A stretch of DNA of 64,000 bases, taken from NCBI RefSeq assembly GCF_009360615.1, contig NZ_SPEY01000028.1, forward strand, positions 1-64,000. Reading direction: 5' to 3'. The notes below the pieces were generated by a model that worked only from the letters and a program-made list of their open reading frames with translations, did not search any database and was not told where the DNA came from. The DNA is from Comamonas sp. (GTDB lineage: Bacteria; Pseudomonadota; Gammaproteobacteria; Burkholderiales; Burkholderiaceae_C). The translations under genes were made by a program, and so were the position numbers. This document shows positions 17,341-26,286 of the stretch, in pieces; position 1 is the stretch's first letter, and each line of letters begins with the position of its first letter.

Positions 17341-18745
17341 AGCGGGCTCCAGACAGGACATTGGGGGACTGCGTGCGATGCACGATCTTTCTTGGGTTGG
17401 CGGGCTTGTCGATTTCGATCTGGCGGTCCAGATGCACGACCAACTGCTGGCCAGCTGGCGTAACAACCGCATCAAACGAGCTCTTAAGACGCTCGGTCAG
17501 CCAGCGCACCAGCTCATCGGTGGCTCCTGAGCCCATACGGCCCAGTGCGAAGCTGCCGGCGTTACCAGTGATCGAGGAGGTGGTGCCATTGCTGCTGGCC
17601 ATGGTGGTGGTCTGGGCTTGCGCCAAGGCCTCGGCGGCCACACCCAAGCCCTTGGCACCGATGATGTCGGTCAAGTAGGCCGGCGCATTGGTCACGAACT
17701 TGCCTTGAATGCAGGGGTTGCCGTACAGATCGCTGATAAATCCCAGGTCTGTGGACCCATTGGTAGCTATGGATGTGACGCCAGTACCTGCCTGGGTCTG
17801 CGGCGCACGACGCGCCGACACCGTATGGATCGCACCATCGTTGAACACGAAGGTCATGCTGCGGATCTTTCCCTCGGTGCACGACAGCGCCATATCGCCT
17901 ACGGCCACGCCGGTAACGATCATCCCGGCAAGGTCTTCGGGCGACTCCCATCCGTTGGCGGCCAAGTTGTCGCGCCCGACCATGGCTTTGAATTGCATGG
18001 GGTCCGTCACACGGCCATTGACCGGCACACGGCCGATCAAACTGGTCATCGCGGTGACGCCCGCCAGCGTGGAGTTCTCCGGCAGCGTGAAATAAGCCAC
18101 GGGTTGCGGCTTCGTGGCCGCCTGAGTGGCCTGAGCAGCTTGTGCGGCCTGGGCCGCGCTGACCGCACTGGGCATGGATTGCGTGCCGTCCGGAGCTACT
18201 CGCACATAGCGCGTAACCATCTTCCCTTGATGCTGAGTTGTCTCGGTGGTGTAGCCCATGGGCGGAACCACCTTGTAGGCGGTACTGCCACCGGACAAGC
18301 CTAGATCCTGGGAGCCACCAACGGGACGATGACCTCCGCCTGCGCCATTCGAGCCAAGCCCAGTAACAGAGTCGATGGCGTCGCCAATGGGCTTAAAGAC
18401 ATCGACTGGGGCTGGATCTGTGTCATTGCTGGTACCACCGACAGCACCAGCAGAAGAGGTGCCTGTAGGTGCACCTTTCTCCAAGCGCTCCAGGCGCTTG
18501 CTGAAATCCTGGTTAGCACGAAGCACGTCCTGAATATCTGCTCGCAGATCCTTGTTGGCCGCGACCACTGTGGCCAGCGTCTCGCTGGGCGTGTCCTCAT
18601 CTGCGCCTGCCGTTTTGGGCAGGGGGGCCGCTGCCATGGGCGCAGCGGTCGGTGCATTGTTCTGGCGCATGACGATGACCGAGCCGACGATGACGAAGGC
18701 CACGATGACAAGAACAGGGGTGAGTTTGTTGCTTTTCACTGCCAT
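17327..18745 (-). CDS. Integrating conjugative element protein, TIGR03752 (PFL_4705) family, TraB-like
   Basis: A 472-residue inner-membrane-anchored periplasmic scaffold protein. A single membrane segment covers residues ~8-25 (LTPVLVIVAFVIVGSVIV), followed by a coiled-coil-like stretch (~60-90), a Gly/Ser/Ala-rich linker and a long C-terminal domain with YFTLPENSTLAGVTAMTSL and RVPVNGRVTDPMQFKAMVGRDNLAANG pieces typical of TraB-like VirB10-superfamily proteins. It would connect the inner membrane to the TraK/TraV outer ring. It starts seven bases after the TraK-like gene stop. An Ala/Gln repeat (AAQAAQAAQATQAA) lies near residue 190-205. Confidence 0.85.
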   Translation of the reverse strand: MAVKSNKLTPVLVIVAFVIVGSVIVMRQNNAPTAAPMAAAPLPKTAGADEDTPSETLATVVAANKDLRADIQDVLRANQDFSKRLERLEKGAPTGTSSAGAVGGTSNDTDPAPVDVFKPIGDAIDSVTGLGSNGAGGGHRPVGGSQDLGLSGGSTAYKVVPPMGYTTETTQHQGKMVTRYVRVAPDGTQSMPSAVSAAQAAQAAQATQAATKPQPVAYFTLPENSTLAGVTAMTSLIGRVPVNGRVTDPMQFKAMVGRDNLAANGWESPEDLAGMIVTGVAVGDMALSCTEGKIRSMTFVFNDGAIHTVSARRAPQTQAGTGVTSIATNGSTDLGFISDLYGNPCIQGKFVTNAPAYLTDIIGAKGLGVAAEALAQAQTTTMASSNGTTSSITGNAGSFALGRMGSGATDELVRWLTERLKSSFDAVVTPAGQQLVVHLDRQIEIDKPANPRKIVHRTQSPNVLSGARYGLE

Positions 18746-18752
18746 GGGTGCC

Positions 18753-19841
18753 TCACAGACAAGACTCGAAAGTGCGATCGCACACCAGGTAGACCGCCGT
18801 GGTGTCGGTGTCTGTACCGGCAGCACCGATCCGGCCATGCTGGGCCGTGGCCGAGAGCCAGCGCCCGCGCAAGCTCTCCAAGGGCAGCTCCAGGGCAAAG
18901 CGCGAGCGGTTGGTGACGCGCACCGCAGTCACATACAGGTTTCCCGACTTCCACTGGCCTACGGGCGCAGCGTCCACGGCAGCGCCACGGAACAGTGTCG
19001 GCACGGGTTCGGTTCCTACGCCAACCTGGCTCACACCTGGCGTACCACCAGCCAAGCGTCGAGGTGCGTAGAGCTGCCGGGCAGCATGTCGAGTGAGCTG
19101 CACCATGTCCGCAGCAACGCTCTCTTGCTGTTGAGACTGGCCACCAGACAAAGCAGCTCCACCAGTGGGGTTCGGCACAGTCGCGGGCTCGATCACAGAA
19201 ACCTGCAGCTCGCCTTTAGCGGACTGCGTGGACACGACCTTGCCCTTGGAGTCTTTGGCGTCTGGAGCGGCTACCGCAATCAGATCCATCGGAATCTGCT
19301 GGCCGCTATCCACCAGCTCGGCAATGATTCGGATCGCCGTGAATGGCACGAGCGCAGTGACATAGATCGTGCCTGCGATCGTCTCGATACGCGCCACGCT
19401 ATCCATGTCACTGGGCATGCGTAGCAACGCATCGGCGGGCAGGGTGACAAGTCGCTCTTGGCCGACCGTCAGGTTCACCCGGACTGGCTCACGCGCAAAC
19501 ACAGCACGCTCGGCGGGGCCGGAAGTCAAAGGAGCTGGGCCAACGCGGCGTAGAGACGCTTCGGCAGCTGCGCGCCTGGCGGAACCTACCGCTGTATTCG
19601 CCAGCGGTGCGGGCACGCTAACGCCTGCCACCATGCGCCCGCCTGTTGGGGCGCGTCCTACATTGGCTCCAGCAGCTGGTGTTGCAGCTGCTGCACCCGT
19701 TTGGCCCAGGTCAATAGGCTCATTGAACTCGGGCGTCTCGGTACTGCCAGCAAGCGATTCGACCTGCTGAGCAGCAACGCTGCCATGCAGAAGCTGCAGG
19801 GCGACCAGGAGGCAGATCGAAAGAGAACGACGTTGGATCAT
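18753..19841 (-). CDS. Integrating conjugative element protein, TIGR03749 (PFL_4704) family, TraK-like
   Basis: A 362-residue secreted protein; ATG 19841 is preferred over an upstream in-frame TTG. The signal peptide is SICLLVALQLLHGSVAA. After a low-complexity linker, residues ~115-330 carry VRVNLTVGQERLVTLPADALLRMP and TIYVTALVPFTAIRIIAELVDSGQQIPMDL, which resemble the N-terminal secretin-like domain of TraK proteins. It then ends with a domain containing YVTAVRVTNRSRFALELPLESLRGRW and a Cys pair near the C-terminus. In the complex it forms the outer-membrane ring with the TraV-like lipoprotein and the TraB-like scaffold, both encoded next. Confidence 0.82.
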   Translation of the reverse strand: MIQRRSLSICLLVALQLLHGSVAAQQVESLAGSTETPEFNEPIDLGQTGAAAATPAAGANVGRAPTGGRMVAGVSVPAPLANTAVGSARRAAAEASLRRVGPAPLTSGPAERAVFAREPVRVNLTVGQERLVTLPADALLRMPSDMDSVARIETIAGTIYVTALVPFTAIRIIAELVDSGQQIPMDLIAVAAPDAKDSKGKVVSTQSAKGELQVSVIEPATVPNPTGGAALSGGQSQQQESVAADMVQLTRHAARQLYAPRRLAGGTPGVSQVGVGTEPVPTLFRGAAVDAAPVGQWKSGNLYVTAVRVTNRSRFALELPLESLRGRWLSATAQHGRIGAAGTDTDTTAVYLVCDRTFESCL

Positions 19842-19846
19842 GTGGA

Positions 19847-20587
19847 TCAATCGACAGAGGTGTCACGAGGCAGGCTCGAAGGGGCAATAGTTCCGGGCAG
19901 ACGCGGTGCTTTCAGGTCCGCTTGAACCGGCGCGCCAGGCTTGAGCTCCGCAGGATTGAGGCGCGCGGGCTGGCTACTGCCGAAGCAATCCAAGCCTAGA
20001 CGCCATGGGTTGCGCTCACGGTCCACATCGAAGCGCACCACGCGCAGCGGGTACCGAATGAATACGTCCTTGACCGGCTGCCCTGCGAAGGTCTCCTGAA
20101 CCTGCATGTCCAGCAGCACCGTCCAGGCATCCGAGCCTTCACGGATCACGCGGTTTTCGCTGTACGGGAATCCGGGGATCTCGCTGATCTGGCGAGTACG
20201 GCGGCGCAACTCGCCTTTGGCATGACGCTGCTGCATATCGGTTTGCAGTTGCGCCTGGCAGCGAGGCGTCAAATAGAACTGCATCGCATAGATCTGCTTG
20301 CCATAGTCTTGAGAGCCATCGCTTTGCCAGCGATTAATCTGCTGCCAGATGTAGTACGCAAAACCGTAGGCATTTGTAGACGGCACTGGAGACTGCCCAT
20401 CAATAACCCGTATCGTGTCACCCGCCTTAATATCTGGCGCGACGTGCAAGTCGATATTCTTTGGAACGCGCGAAGCGAACCACATGCCAGCCACTGCCAG
20501 CCCTACAATGCCAAATATGATTTTCGTAAGCTTCGCGTTATGGCTGCGCTCGGACGCAAGTGCGTCCAGATAATCACCACTGCTCAT
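19847..20587 (-). CDS. Integrating conjugative element protein, TIGR03746 (PFL_4703) family, TraE-like
   Basis: A 246-residue protein with one N-terminal membrane anchor (~20-38, IIFGIVGLAVAGMWFAS) and a periplasmic domain (VPKNIDLHVAPDIKAGDTI..., then NAYGFAYYIWQQINRWQSDG). The arrangement is that of TraE/VirB8-like assembly factors, which nucleate the inner-membrane complex. ATG 20587 overlaps the TAA of the upstream TraL-like gene; a longer in-frame start exists but would run far into that gene. The C-terminus has a Pro-rich tail. Name from sequence pattern and operon position. Confidence 0.82.
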   Translation of the reverse strand: MSSGDYLDALASERSHNAKLTKIIFGIVGLAVAGMWFASRVPKNIDLHVAPDIKAGDTIRVIDGQSPVPSTNAYGFAYYIWQQINRWQSDGSQDYGKQIYAMQFYLTPRCQAQLQTDMQQRHAKGELRRRTRQISEIPGFPYSENRVIREGSDAWTVLLDMQVQETFAGQPVKDVFIRYPLRVVRFDVDRERNPWRLGLDCFGSSQPARLNPAELKPGAPVQADLKAPRLPGTIAPSSLPRDTSVD

Positions 20588-21015
20588 TATTTTGTTTCCG
20601 ATAATTTGGCTTCGGCCTTGATCGAGTTCATGCGATAGCTGCAACCCAATTGCATTCGGCCGTCATGGACCAGAAATTTTGGTTTTGCTAACTTGTGCGA
20701 CACGAGAATGAAATGCATCCAATGAAGGTAATAGCCTTCAGGGCGGTTTCGCTTGACCTCTTGCAGATACAGTGAAGAATACCAAAGCACCATGAACGGA
20801 ACGACAACGCACAAAATGGGCGCTGCTATCCAGAATCCAGTGCTAAAAGCCACCACAGCGCCAATAAACAGGCTGACGGCGAAAGACACGCCCCCAATAT
20901 ATCCAGCCTCGCTAGCCGCCATTCCATTGATAATTGGCGGCTCGGAATTGACGCGATCTGTCAGCGGCGCGTGGACAGGCGCCTTTCCTTGGGGGCGAGG
21001 GTCGTGCGCAGCCAT
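20587..21015 (-). CDS. Conjugative transfer region protein, TIGR03750 family (TraL-like)
   Basis: A 142-residue inner-membrane protein with two membrane segments at ~40-80 (VSFAVSLFIGAVVAFSTGF and ILCVVVPFMVLWYSSLYL), then a cytoplasmic tail with NRPEGYYLHWMHFIL. This is the layout of TIGR03750 proteins, which hold the TraL place in F-type systems. The start lies one base after the stop of the pilin-region gene and its stop overlaps the TraE-like start, so expression is coupled. Confidence 0.8.
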   Translation of the reverse strand: MAAHDPRPQGKAPVHAPLTDRVNSEPPIINGMAASEAGYIGGVSFAVSLFIGAVVAFSTGFWIAAPILCVVVPFMVLWYSSLYLQEVKRNRPEGYYLHWMHFILVSHKLAKPKFLVHDGRMQLGCSYRMNSIKAEAKLSETK

Positions 21016-21016
21016 G

Positions 21017-21400
21017 TTAGGCCAAAGATTGGGCTGCGTAGTTGACCATCAAAATCACCAAGCTGATGATGATCACACTGACAATTACAAACTCCTTGAG
21101 GTCACCCAGCTGGATTTTGCCCGCTGTGTAATCGCGGTAGCGTTGCAAAGATGCGGTAACAACGAACAGAAAGGCAATTGCAGCTAACACCAAGCCCAGA
21201 ATAGTCATTCCGAGTTTGAAATATGCGCCCATCTGCCCAAGAATGTCACCTTCTTGTGTGGTTCCGCCGCCGATACTTCCACCTGCTGGAGGTTGAATCG
21301 TCGGCAGAGCGCTAAATGCGGGGCAGGTTGCAAGCAACACAACCGGAGCCAATGCAATGGATGCAATACCGGATTTGATTTTCTTAAAGTTCTTCTTCAT
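21017..21400 (-). CDS. Conjugative element membrane protein, TIGR03745 (DUF2976) family, candidate pilin
   Basis: A 127-residue protein with a cleavable N-terminal signal (residues ~12-30, ending ATCPAFSA) and two further hydrophobic segments (~62-85, MTILGLVLAAIAFLFVVTA, and ~105-122, FVIVSVIIISLVILMV). ATG 21400 was chosen because AAAAGGGGAAATA precedes it. The two-helix mature form is the shape of F-like conjugative pilins, and the DUF2976 gene sits at the TraA/TraL junction, so a pilin role is plausible but not shown. Confidence 0.8.
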   Translation of the reverse strand: MKKNFKKIKSGIASIALAPVVLLATCPAFSALPTIQPPAGGSIGGGTTQEGDILGQMGAYFKLGMTILGLVLAAIAFLFVVTASLQRYRDYTAGKIQLGDLKEFVIVSVIIISLVILMVNYAAQSLA

Positions 21401-21429
21401 TATTTCCCCTTTTGATTGATAGATTTGAT

Positions 21430-21672
21430 TTACAAGATCACTGATCCAAGCACGCCTGTTACTAGCAAAACGGTAATGGCGATACCGACGCATGCGCGCA
21501 TGGCTTCGGGTGCATTTAGTTCTCCGTCGCCATAGGCCTTTAATACCAGCGTTCCGAGCCATGCACCAACAGAAAACACCATCGCAAACACCACGACAAA
21601 AAGCAGGTACTTCAAGTTCTGAGCATTGAAGCCAGCCCCTTGCATAAATCCCGCTGCCATTTCCGAATTCAT
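21430..21672 (-). CDS. Conjugative element membrane protein, TIGR03758 (PFL_4701, DUF3262) family
   Basis: An 80-residue protein with two membrane helices, ~21-45 (YLLFVVVFAMVFSVGAWLGTLV) and ~60-80 (ACVGIAITVLLVTGVLGSVIL), linked by a short acidic loop (GDGELNAPEAMR). Size and layout match the TIGR03758/DUF3262 family, always encoded next to the DUF2976 gene in PFGI-type elements. It may be a pilin-like or pilin-partner protein. Confidence 0.8.
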   Translation of the reverse strand: MNSEMAAGFMQGAGFNAQNLKYLLFVVVFAMVFSVGAWLGTLVLKAYGDGELNAPEAMRACVGIAITVLLVTGVLGSVIL

Positions 21673-21690
21673 GGTCGAGCCCAGGCTGGC

Positions 21691-22005
21691 TTATTGCCGA
21701 TAGTCGCCACGTAAAGGAGCGACTGGGCGAGGTTGTCGAGGTGCATCCACATGGTTTGTCACGCCCGCGCGCAGCAGCTCCAGGTCACGCTGCAGCCAGT
21801 CATAACGGAACTTCACACGCTGGCCAGTCGGCGCTGCCTTTTCTGCGTCTGCGACCATGAGCTGAACCTGCTCTATCTCACCCGCGATGCGTGCCAGGCG
21901 CTCGCGCTCCAACTCGTCGTCGGCCACATCAGCCCAGGCCGATGCGGTAGTGGCAAGCACCCCAATGACCAGAACTGCAAATAGCGAATGCCGAGAGCGT
22001 TTCAT
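21691..22005 (-). CDS. RAQPRD family integrative conjugative element protein (TIGR01690)
   Basis: A 104-residue exported protein: signal peptide to about residue 26 (LATTASAWA), then a helical domain (DELERERLARIAGEIEQVQ, FRYDWLQRDLELLRAG) and a C-terminal RQPRPVAPLRGDYRQ that matches the family's R-x-QPR-like motif. ATG 22005 gives the signal peptide; an in-frame ATG at 22032 would overlap the upstream gene. Members of this family are found only in these conjugative clusters; the molecular role is unknown. Confidence 0.8.
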   Translation of the reverse strand: MKRSRHSLFAVLVIGVLATTASAWADVADDELERERLARIAGEIEQVQLMVADAEKAAPTGQRVKFRYDWLQRDLELLRAGVTNHVDAPRQPRPVAPLRGDYRQ

Positions 22006-22028
22006 CAATATCTCCTTCAAAATCAATG

Positions 22029-22805
22029 TCATGCGTATTTCTTGAATGCGCCTACCGTTGTCGATAGGGTGAATGCCACAAGCACGGTAAATACCAGCAC
22101 CATGTAGGCCGGATTGAAGCCGCCGAATGGCCAGGACAAATACAAGCCAAAGCCGCCTGTAAGCGCCCAGCCCACATAGCGCTTGGAGTGGTGGTAGACG
22201 AACGAGGACTCGCGGCCGCCTTGCCAGCGCCGTCGGTCCCGGCGCACCAGGCCGTCGATCACTCCCATCAGGCAGGCAAGGGCAAATGCAGGTAGGGCGA
22301 AAACTGCAGTGCAGAGGCGCAGCAGAACGTCCTGCAGGACAAACATGCTGATGACCACCCATTCGCTGAGCATGTGGATGAACGACGCACCAGCCTTGGC
22401 CAACCCTTTGAGTTGAGGCTGCACGCTTTGACCCAGAAAGCTAGGCAGTGCGGCATCTGCACCAGCCTGCTGGGCGGCCAAGTTGCGCTGATACCAGCGC
22501 AGCGCGCCAAGACGCTCGTAGGGCATACGAACCCACTTCACGATGCGCAGCGAAAAGTCCACGGTGTCCGGCACCAGCAGACTGCGTGGAGCGGCTGCGA
22601 TATAGCGCAGGTCCTGCTGCACCATCTCCTGGGCATGGCGGAAGCCCTGGCCACGCCAGAAGAAATAGCCACCGCCGATTTCAATCACCAGACCGATGAG
22701 CCACGAGGACACTGTCACGCTGAATAGTCCATAACCAACCAACACGGCCACACCCACTGGGCCGTGTGTGCTTGGCTTTCTGGCGGGCGAGTTCGGAGCC
22801 GTCAT
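22029..22805 (-). CDS. Conjugative element membrane protein, TIGR03747 (DUF4400) family
   Basis: A 258-residue inner-membrane protein with about four membrane segments: ~20-45 (VAVLVGYGLFSVTVSSWLIGL), ~150-190 (VISMFVLQDVLLRLCTAVF and following), ~210-230 and ~235-255. It is encoded directly after traD with a four-base overlap, the usual place for TIGR03747/DUF4400 genes. In related elements the pair appears to act with the coupling protein at the inner membrane, but the exact function is unknown. Confidence 0.8.
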   Translation of the reverse strand: MTAPNSPARKPSTHGPVGVAVLVGYGLFSVTVSSWLIGLVIEIGGGYFFWRGQGFRHAQEMVQQDLRYIAAAPRSLLVPDTVDFSLRIVKWVRMPYERLGALRWYQRNLAAQQAGADAALPSFLGQSVQPQLKGLAKAGASFIHMLSEWVVISMFVLQDVLLRLCTAVFALPAFALACLMGVIDGLVRRDRRRWQGGRESSFVYHHSKRYVGWALTGGFGLYLSWPFGGFNPAYMVLVFTVLVAFTLSTTVGAFKKYA

Positions 22806-25048
22806 GAGTGCGGTCCCATCACGTTGCCGGCTACGGCGGACGAAGTTGCGCCTGCCATGGCGTAGCCAGGCATATCGTCATCAAAGGCAGAGGCGAGATC
22901 CGTGTCGATCAACCCACCTGCACCAGCGCCCAAGGGCTGTGTACTGAGCCAGTCGGTTTCTGCGGCCCACGTCTCACTCGTGCGATAGCGGCGCTTCATG
23001 TCCTCAGCAACCGCCTTGAGCGAAGCTGGGATGAACGGGTCGTCCTTGGTATCAGCCAGAGGAATACGAATCTTGTGGCAGCGATTGCCTTCCAGCAGCG
23101 CAAACGCTTGACCCTGTGGCAATGAGAGAACATCAGAAGGCTCGATCAGCGGTGCCTTCGACTTGTTCGCTATGTCGTTGTTCTGGCTAGTGAAATCGAC
23201 GCCATTGCCCTGGGCAGCCGTATCCGACACGCCCGATACCGGCGTAAGCACCGTCACATTGACCTGTGGCACCTGGTCAGTCAGGAGGCTCGCGGTCGCC
23301 TTGCTGCGCACCCGCAGCATGCAAAGGTGGTTGAAGTTGTCGAGGATCTGGCCAGCCTTGGCCTTGTCACCCACCTTTGCCTCGATGTCGAACATCGACT
23401 GGGTGTACGCCGTGATCCGAAAGCCAGAGCCACCCAGCTTGTTCACCATGGGAACGAACTCGGGGCCGGCAATCTCGTTGACCTCATCGAAATGGCAGCA
23501 CACAGTCGGCAGCTGCAGCTTGCCGTCGCCGTGTGGGTCGAGGCCTGTCTTGTAGAGCTTGCCGCCGGTCGAAACGAGATCGGACAGCATCGAGTTGCCC
23601 ACGGCAGACGAAACCACGGAGTCAGACAAGGCATCCAGTCCGGCGTACACAATGCCGCCTTGGCGGAACACTGTCATCCAGTCGAAGATTGGGCGCTTGT
23701 CGTTCGGGTCGAAGTAGTCAGGGCTGATGAGCTTGCCCACGGCACCCGATGTGAGCTTTTCGAGGAATGGCCCCAGACTGGCAATGATCTTTTCGTAGAA
23801 CGAACGCTCGTAGCTGAATGCGGCTGCTAGGCCGACCAGTACCTTGTCGTCCAGTCGTGCTTCCTTGATGAGCAGATACATCGCCACCTGATCGGGCGAA
23901 CGATCCTGCAGGCTCCTAGGTACTGGAGCCTTCTTTGCCGCAATGGCTCGCTCCAACTCCACCAGACGGTCCTGATAGCTGCCGAAGCGCTGCGGATGGT
24001 CGATCGCCAGCTTACGGAACGTCATGCCCGCGTAGTCCATGAAAAGCGGGTCGATGCCCGTCACATCCTTGAGTAGCGTCTCGTAGGTCGGAATACGACC
24101 GAGTGCCACTTGGGCCTGGGCCACGATGTTGGTGAATCGCCAGCTAAATTCCTTGAAAGCTGCCGAGTTCCCAGAGGAGGGCAGAGCATTGGTGGCACGG
24201 CCAGCGACTTCGGTAATGCGCGCGAAGTTTCCGATGCCGTTGTAGCGCGCTGAGATATCCGGGTAACCCAGATGGAACATATAAAACTGATCCTGGCGCC
24301 CAGCTCGCCGCGCCTCAGCGTGCATGCGCAGCATCAGTTCAGCATCACCCTTTGGATCGATGACGATCACCACGTGGCCGGCATGAATGTCCTGAGAGCA
24401 CAGAAGCTCCAAGAGGCGCGTCTTGCCCACGCGAGTCGTGCCCATCACCAGCAAGTGGCCGGAGCGCGAGCCTTGGCGCAACACCACTGGCTTTTCGTCC
24501 TGCACTCCCACGCCATGAAGCACAGGGTTGCCGCCCAGGTCCACGCCCGTGGCGAAGGGGTTGGCGGTACCGCCCACATCGAGCGCTCGCTCCAGTACCC
24601 TGGCCAGGAGGCTGTCGGTCTTGGCCTCGGCCCACTTGCGCATCCTCTCGCCTGTGGCGGCGAGCTTGAGCTCGGTTGGCGAGGCCTTCACGAAGCGCTG
24701 AACATTTGTCTCGCGCGCGTCCAGCAAGCGCTGGGTGTGCAACTGCGTCCACTCAAAGCCCTCGCCAAGGTAGAGATGCTCCTTGAGATTGACCGGTAGC
24801 TTGTGGGGGGCCAAGCGCGTCATCTTGGTGAACTTCAGCCCACGTTGATAGCTATAGACCTGAAAGGCCTGGCGCGCACGCACGCAACCGAAGCCGGCAG
24901 CGATTGCGCCCGAGACTGCGCCCAGCGAGTGGGGCATCATCAGCGCCCATGGTGCGCCTGCGGCCACTCCAGCAATACCAAAACCTGTGACAGCGCTCAA
25001 AGCTTCGACTGGCGGCCTCAGCACGCCTTCCATGGTCCCGTCGCTCAC
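22802..25048 (-). CDS. traD: Type IV coupling protein TraD (TIGR03743, VirD4 family)
   Basis: A 748-residue inner-membrane ATPase that links the relaxosome to the secretion channel. It begins with GTG at 25048, overlapping the stop of a 56-codon gene (GTGA). Two membrane segments lie near residues 20-60 (ALSAVTGFGIAGVAAG, SLGAVSGAIAAGFG). Walker A is GTTRVGKT near residue 205 and Walker B is VVIVIDPKGD near 230; FDEVNEIAGPEF and ITAYTQSMFDIEAK match other VirD4 ATPase motifs. Length and the DPKGDAELML signature fit the SXT TraD family. Confidence 0.92.
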   Translation of the reverse strand: MSDGTMEGVLRPPVEALSAVTGFGIAGVAAGAPWALMMPHSLGAVSGAIAAGFGCVRARQAFQVYSYQRGLKFTKMTRLAPHKLPVNLKEHLYLGEGFEWTQLHTQRLLDARETNVQRFVKASPTELKLAATGERMRKWAEAKTDSLLARVLERALDVGGTANPFATGVDLGGNPVLHGVGVQDEKPVVLRQGSRSGHLLVMGTTRVGKTRLLELLCSQDIHAGHVVIVIDPKGDAELMLRMHAEARRAGRQDQFYMFHLGYPDISARYNGIGNFARITEVAGRATNALPSSGNSAAFKEFSWRFTNIVAQAQVALGRIPTYETLLKDVTGIDPLFMDYAGMTFRKLAIDHPQRFGSYQDRLVELERAIAAKKAPVPRSLQDRSPDQVAMYLLIKEARLDDKVLVGLAAAFSYERSFYEKIIASLGPFLEKLTSGAVGKLISPDYFDPNDKRPIFDWMTVFRQGGIVYAGLDALSDSVVSSAVGNSMLSDLVSTGGKLYKTGLDPHGDGKLQLPTVCCHFDEVNEIAGPEFVPMVNKLGGSGFRITAYTQSMFDIEAKVGDKAKAGQILDNFNHLCMLRVRSKATASLLTDQVPQVNVTVLTPVSGVSDTAAQGNGVDFTSQNNDIANKSKAPLIEPSDVLSLPQGQAFALLEGNRCHKIRIPLADTKDDPFIPASLKAVAEDMKRRYRTSETWAAETDWLSTQPLGAGAGGLIDTDLASAFDDDMPGYAMAGATSSAVAGNVMGPHS

Positions 25049-25215
25049 TGCATGTCCTCCATCTGGAACATGCCGTGATGGCTTGGAACATTTTGGGACT
25101 GCGCCGCCACAAAAGGCGTTCCAAGCAGGCCCAGCTCAGCGCGCAACAGCCGAGCATTGGCGCATGCTTTCACCGCGCCTTCCAATCCGATATGTAGCAG
25201 GCCGAGTTCCCTCAT
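25045..25215 (-). CDS. Unannotated 56-residue protein coupled to traD
   Basis: This short ORF fills the gap between the TIGR03765 gene and traD exactly: its ATG (25215) overlaps the upstream stop as ATGA and its own stop overlaps the traD GTG start as GTGA. The product reads MRELGLLHIGLEGAVKAC, then ANARLLRAELGLLGTPFVA and a polar Met/His-rich tail. No membrane segment or known motif. The double overlap is strong evidence that it is translated; the function is unknown. It is below the usual length cut-off for gene callers. Confidence 0.6.
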   Translation of the reverse strand: MRELGLLHIGLEGAVKACANARLLRAELGLLGTPFVAAQSQNVPSHHGMFQMEDMQ

Positions 25216-25751
25216 GGAGCCACTCCAAACGTGCGCTGAGGCAGGATCTGGTAGGCGTGGCCATTGCTGTGCACCAGCAGGGGAAAAACTGGCGTACCCT
25301 TAGCGACCAACGTGTCTGCGAGGAATGCCCCTGTATCAGGAGCCAATTGCAAGGGGCTGGCCACTTGCTGCAGCAGCTTGAATGCGGCTGGCGTTGCTGC
25401 CTGCACCACAATGCCGACAGCATTGAGCTGTATCAGCTTCTTGTGATTGAAGGCTACCCAGCGCAAAGACGCGTCGTCCGCGCCGATCACGAACATGGGC
25501 TGAGTCAGCCATTGGCCATTGAAGACCTGAATGCCATCTTGCTTGAGCACACCGCCGCGCAATTGGCTGCGAAACGGGAAACGCAGGCCATCGAGCACAT
25601 TCGCCTCATCTGTGCCGCCCACGATCTGGGCCACATAGGGCGCCAGCGGCACAGACTTGCCGCTGTCGTGGATCATCTCCAGCTCCACGCCGGCCAGGGC
25701 CGGCGCGCTGCAAGCGAATCCAAGGGCGAAGATGGCGAACAGGCGGCGCAT
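25212..25751 (-). CDS. Integrating conjugative element protein, TIGR03765 (PFL_4695) family
   Basis: A 179-residue periplasmic protein with a signal peptide ending near residue 20 (FACSAPALA). The mature part contains VELEMIHDSGKSVPLAPYV, LRFPFRSQLRGGVLK and TQPMFVIGADDASLRWV, pieces I associate with the TIGR03765 family (restricted to these elements, role unknown). It follows the TIGR03759 gene after a single base. In the PFGI-1 arrangement that I recall, a lytic transglycosylase gene sits between these two; here it is absent. Confidence 0.8.
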   Translation of the reverse strand: MRRLFAIFALGFACSAPALAGVELEMIHDSGKSVPLAPYVAQIVGGTDEANVLDGLRFPFRSQLRGGVLKQDGIQVFNGQWLTQPMFVIGADDASLRWVAFNHKKLIQLNAVGIVVQAATPAAFKLLQQVASPLQLAPDTGAFLADTLVAKGTPVFPLLVHSNGHAYQILPQRTFGVAP

Positions 25752-25752
25752 A

Positions 25753-26283
25753 TCAGCGTTTTCCGCGGTTGGCAGGAGCTGGCGAAGCGCGCTCGATGAT
25801 CTGCGTGCGCGGCACGTTCAGCATGTCGGCTGCACCTACAGACGACTGCACGCGCGGCAGGCCGTCATAGTTCACCATCGGCTCGTTGGGATACAGGCGG
25901 GCCATAGCCGCCTGCATTTCACGGTCCCACAAGATGCTTCGCTCCACATCTTGGTGGAAGATCCGCGCCATGCGCTCGGCATACTGACGGCGCTCTGCAT
26001 CGTTGCGAGCATGAATGCCCAGGACCTCAAGCGGCGAGAGCTCCTTGACCGAAAAATTGGCACGAGGTCCCAGCGACAGCACCTTGGCGCGCTGCATCTC
26101 GTCGGCGGTCAGACCCCACATCTGTTGCACAGCACGCGCTGTCTCGTCCAGTTGCGAGCGACCTTGTTGAGTCGTGCTGGGCAGCGAGCTGGCTTCCGCA
26201 GTACGACCCGTGCGCAGCTGCGCCATTGCGCCGGCACTCAGCTGCAAAGCGATCACGGAGGCAATCAAGGCGGTTTTCATCAT
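25753..26283 (-). CDS. Integrating conjugative element protein, TIGR03759 (PFL_4693) family
   Basis: A 176-residue exported protein; a signal peptide ends near residue 21 (QLSAGAMA). The body carries WGLTADEMQRAKVLSLGPRAN, LSPLEVLGIHARNDAERRQYA and ERMARIFHQDVER, which are typical of TIGR03759. Two adjacent ATGs at 26283/26280 are possible starts. It follows the Ala/Pro-rich membrane protein gene after three bases. Role in conjugation unknown; it is found only in such clusters. Confidence 0.8.
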   Translation of the reverse strand: MMKTALIASVIALQLSAGAMAQLRTGRTAEASSLPSTTQQGRSQLDETARAVQQMWGLTADEMQRAKVLSLGPRANFSVKELSPLEVLGIHARNDAERRQYAERMARIFHQDVERSILWDREMQAAMARLYPNEPMVNYDGLPRVQSSVGAADMLNVPRTQIIERASPAPANRGKR

Positions 26284-26286
26284 GCA

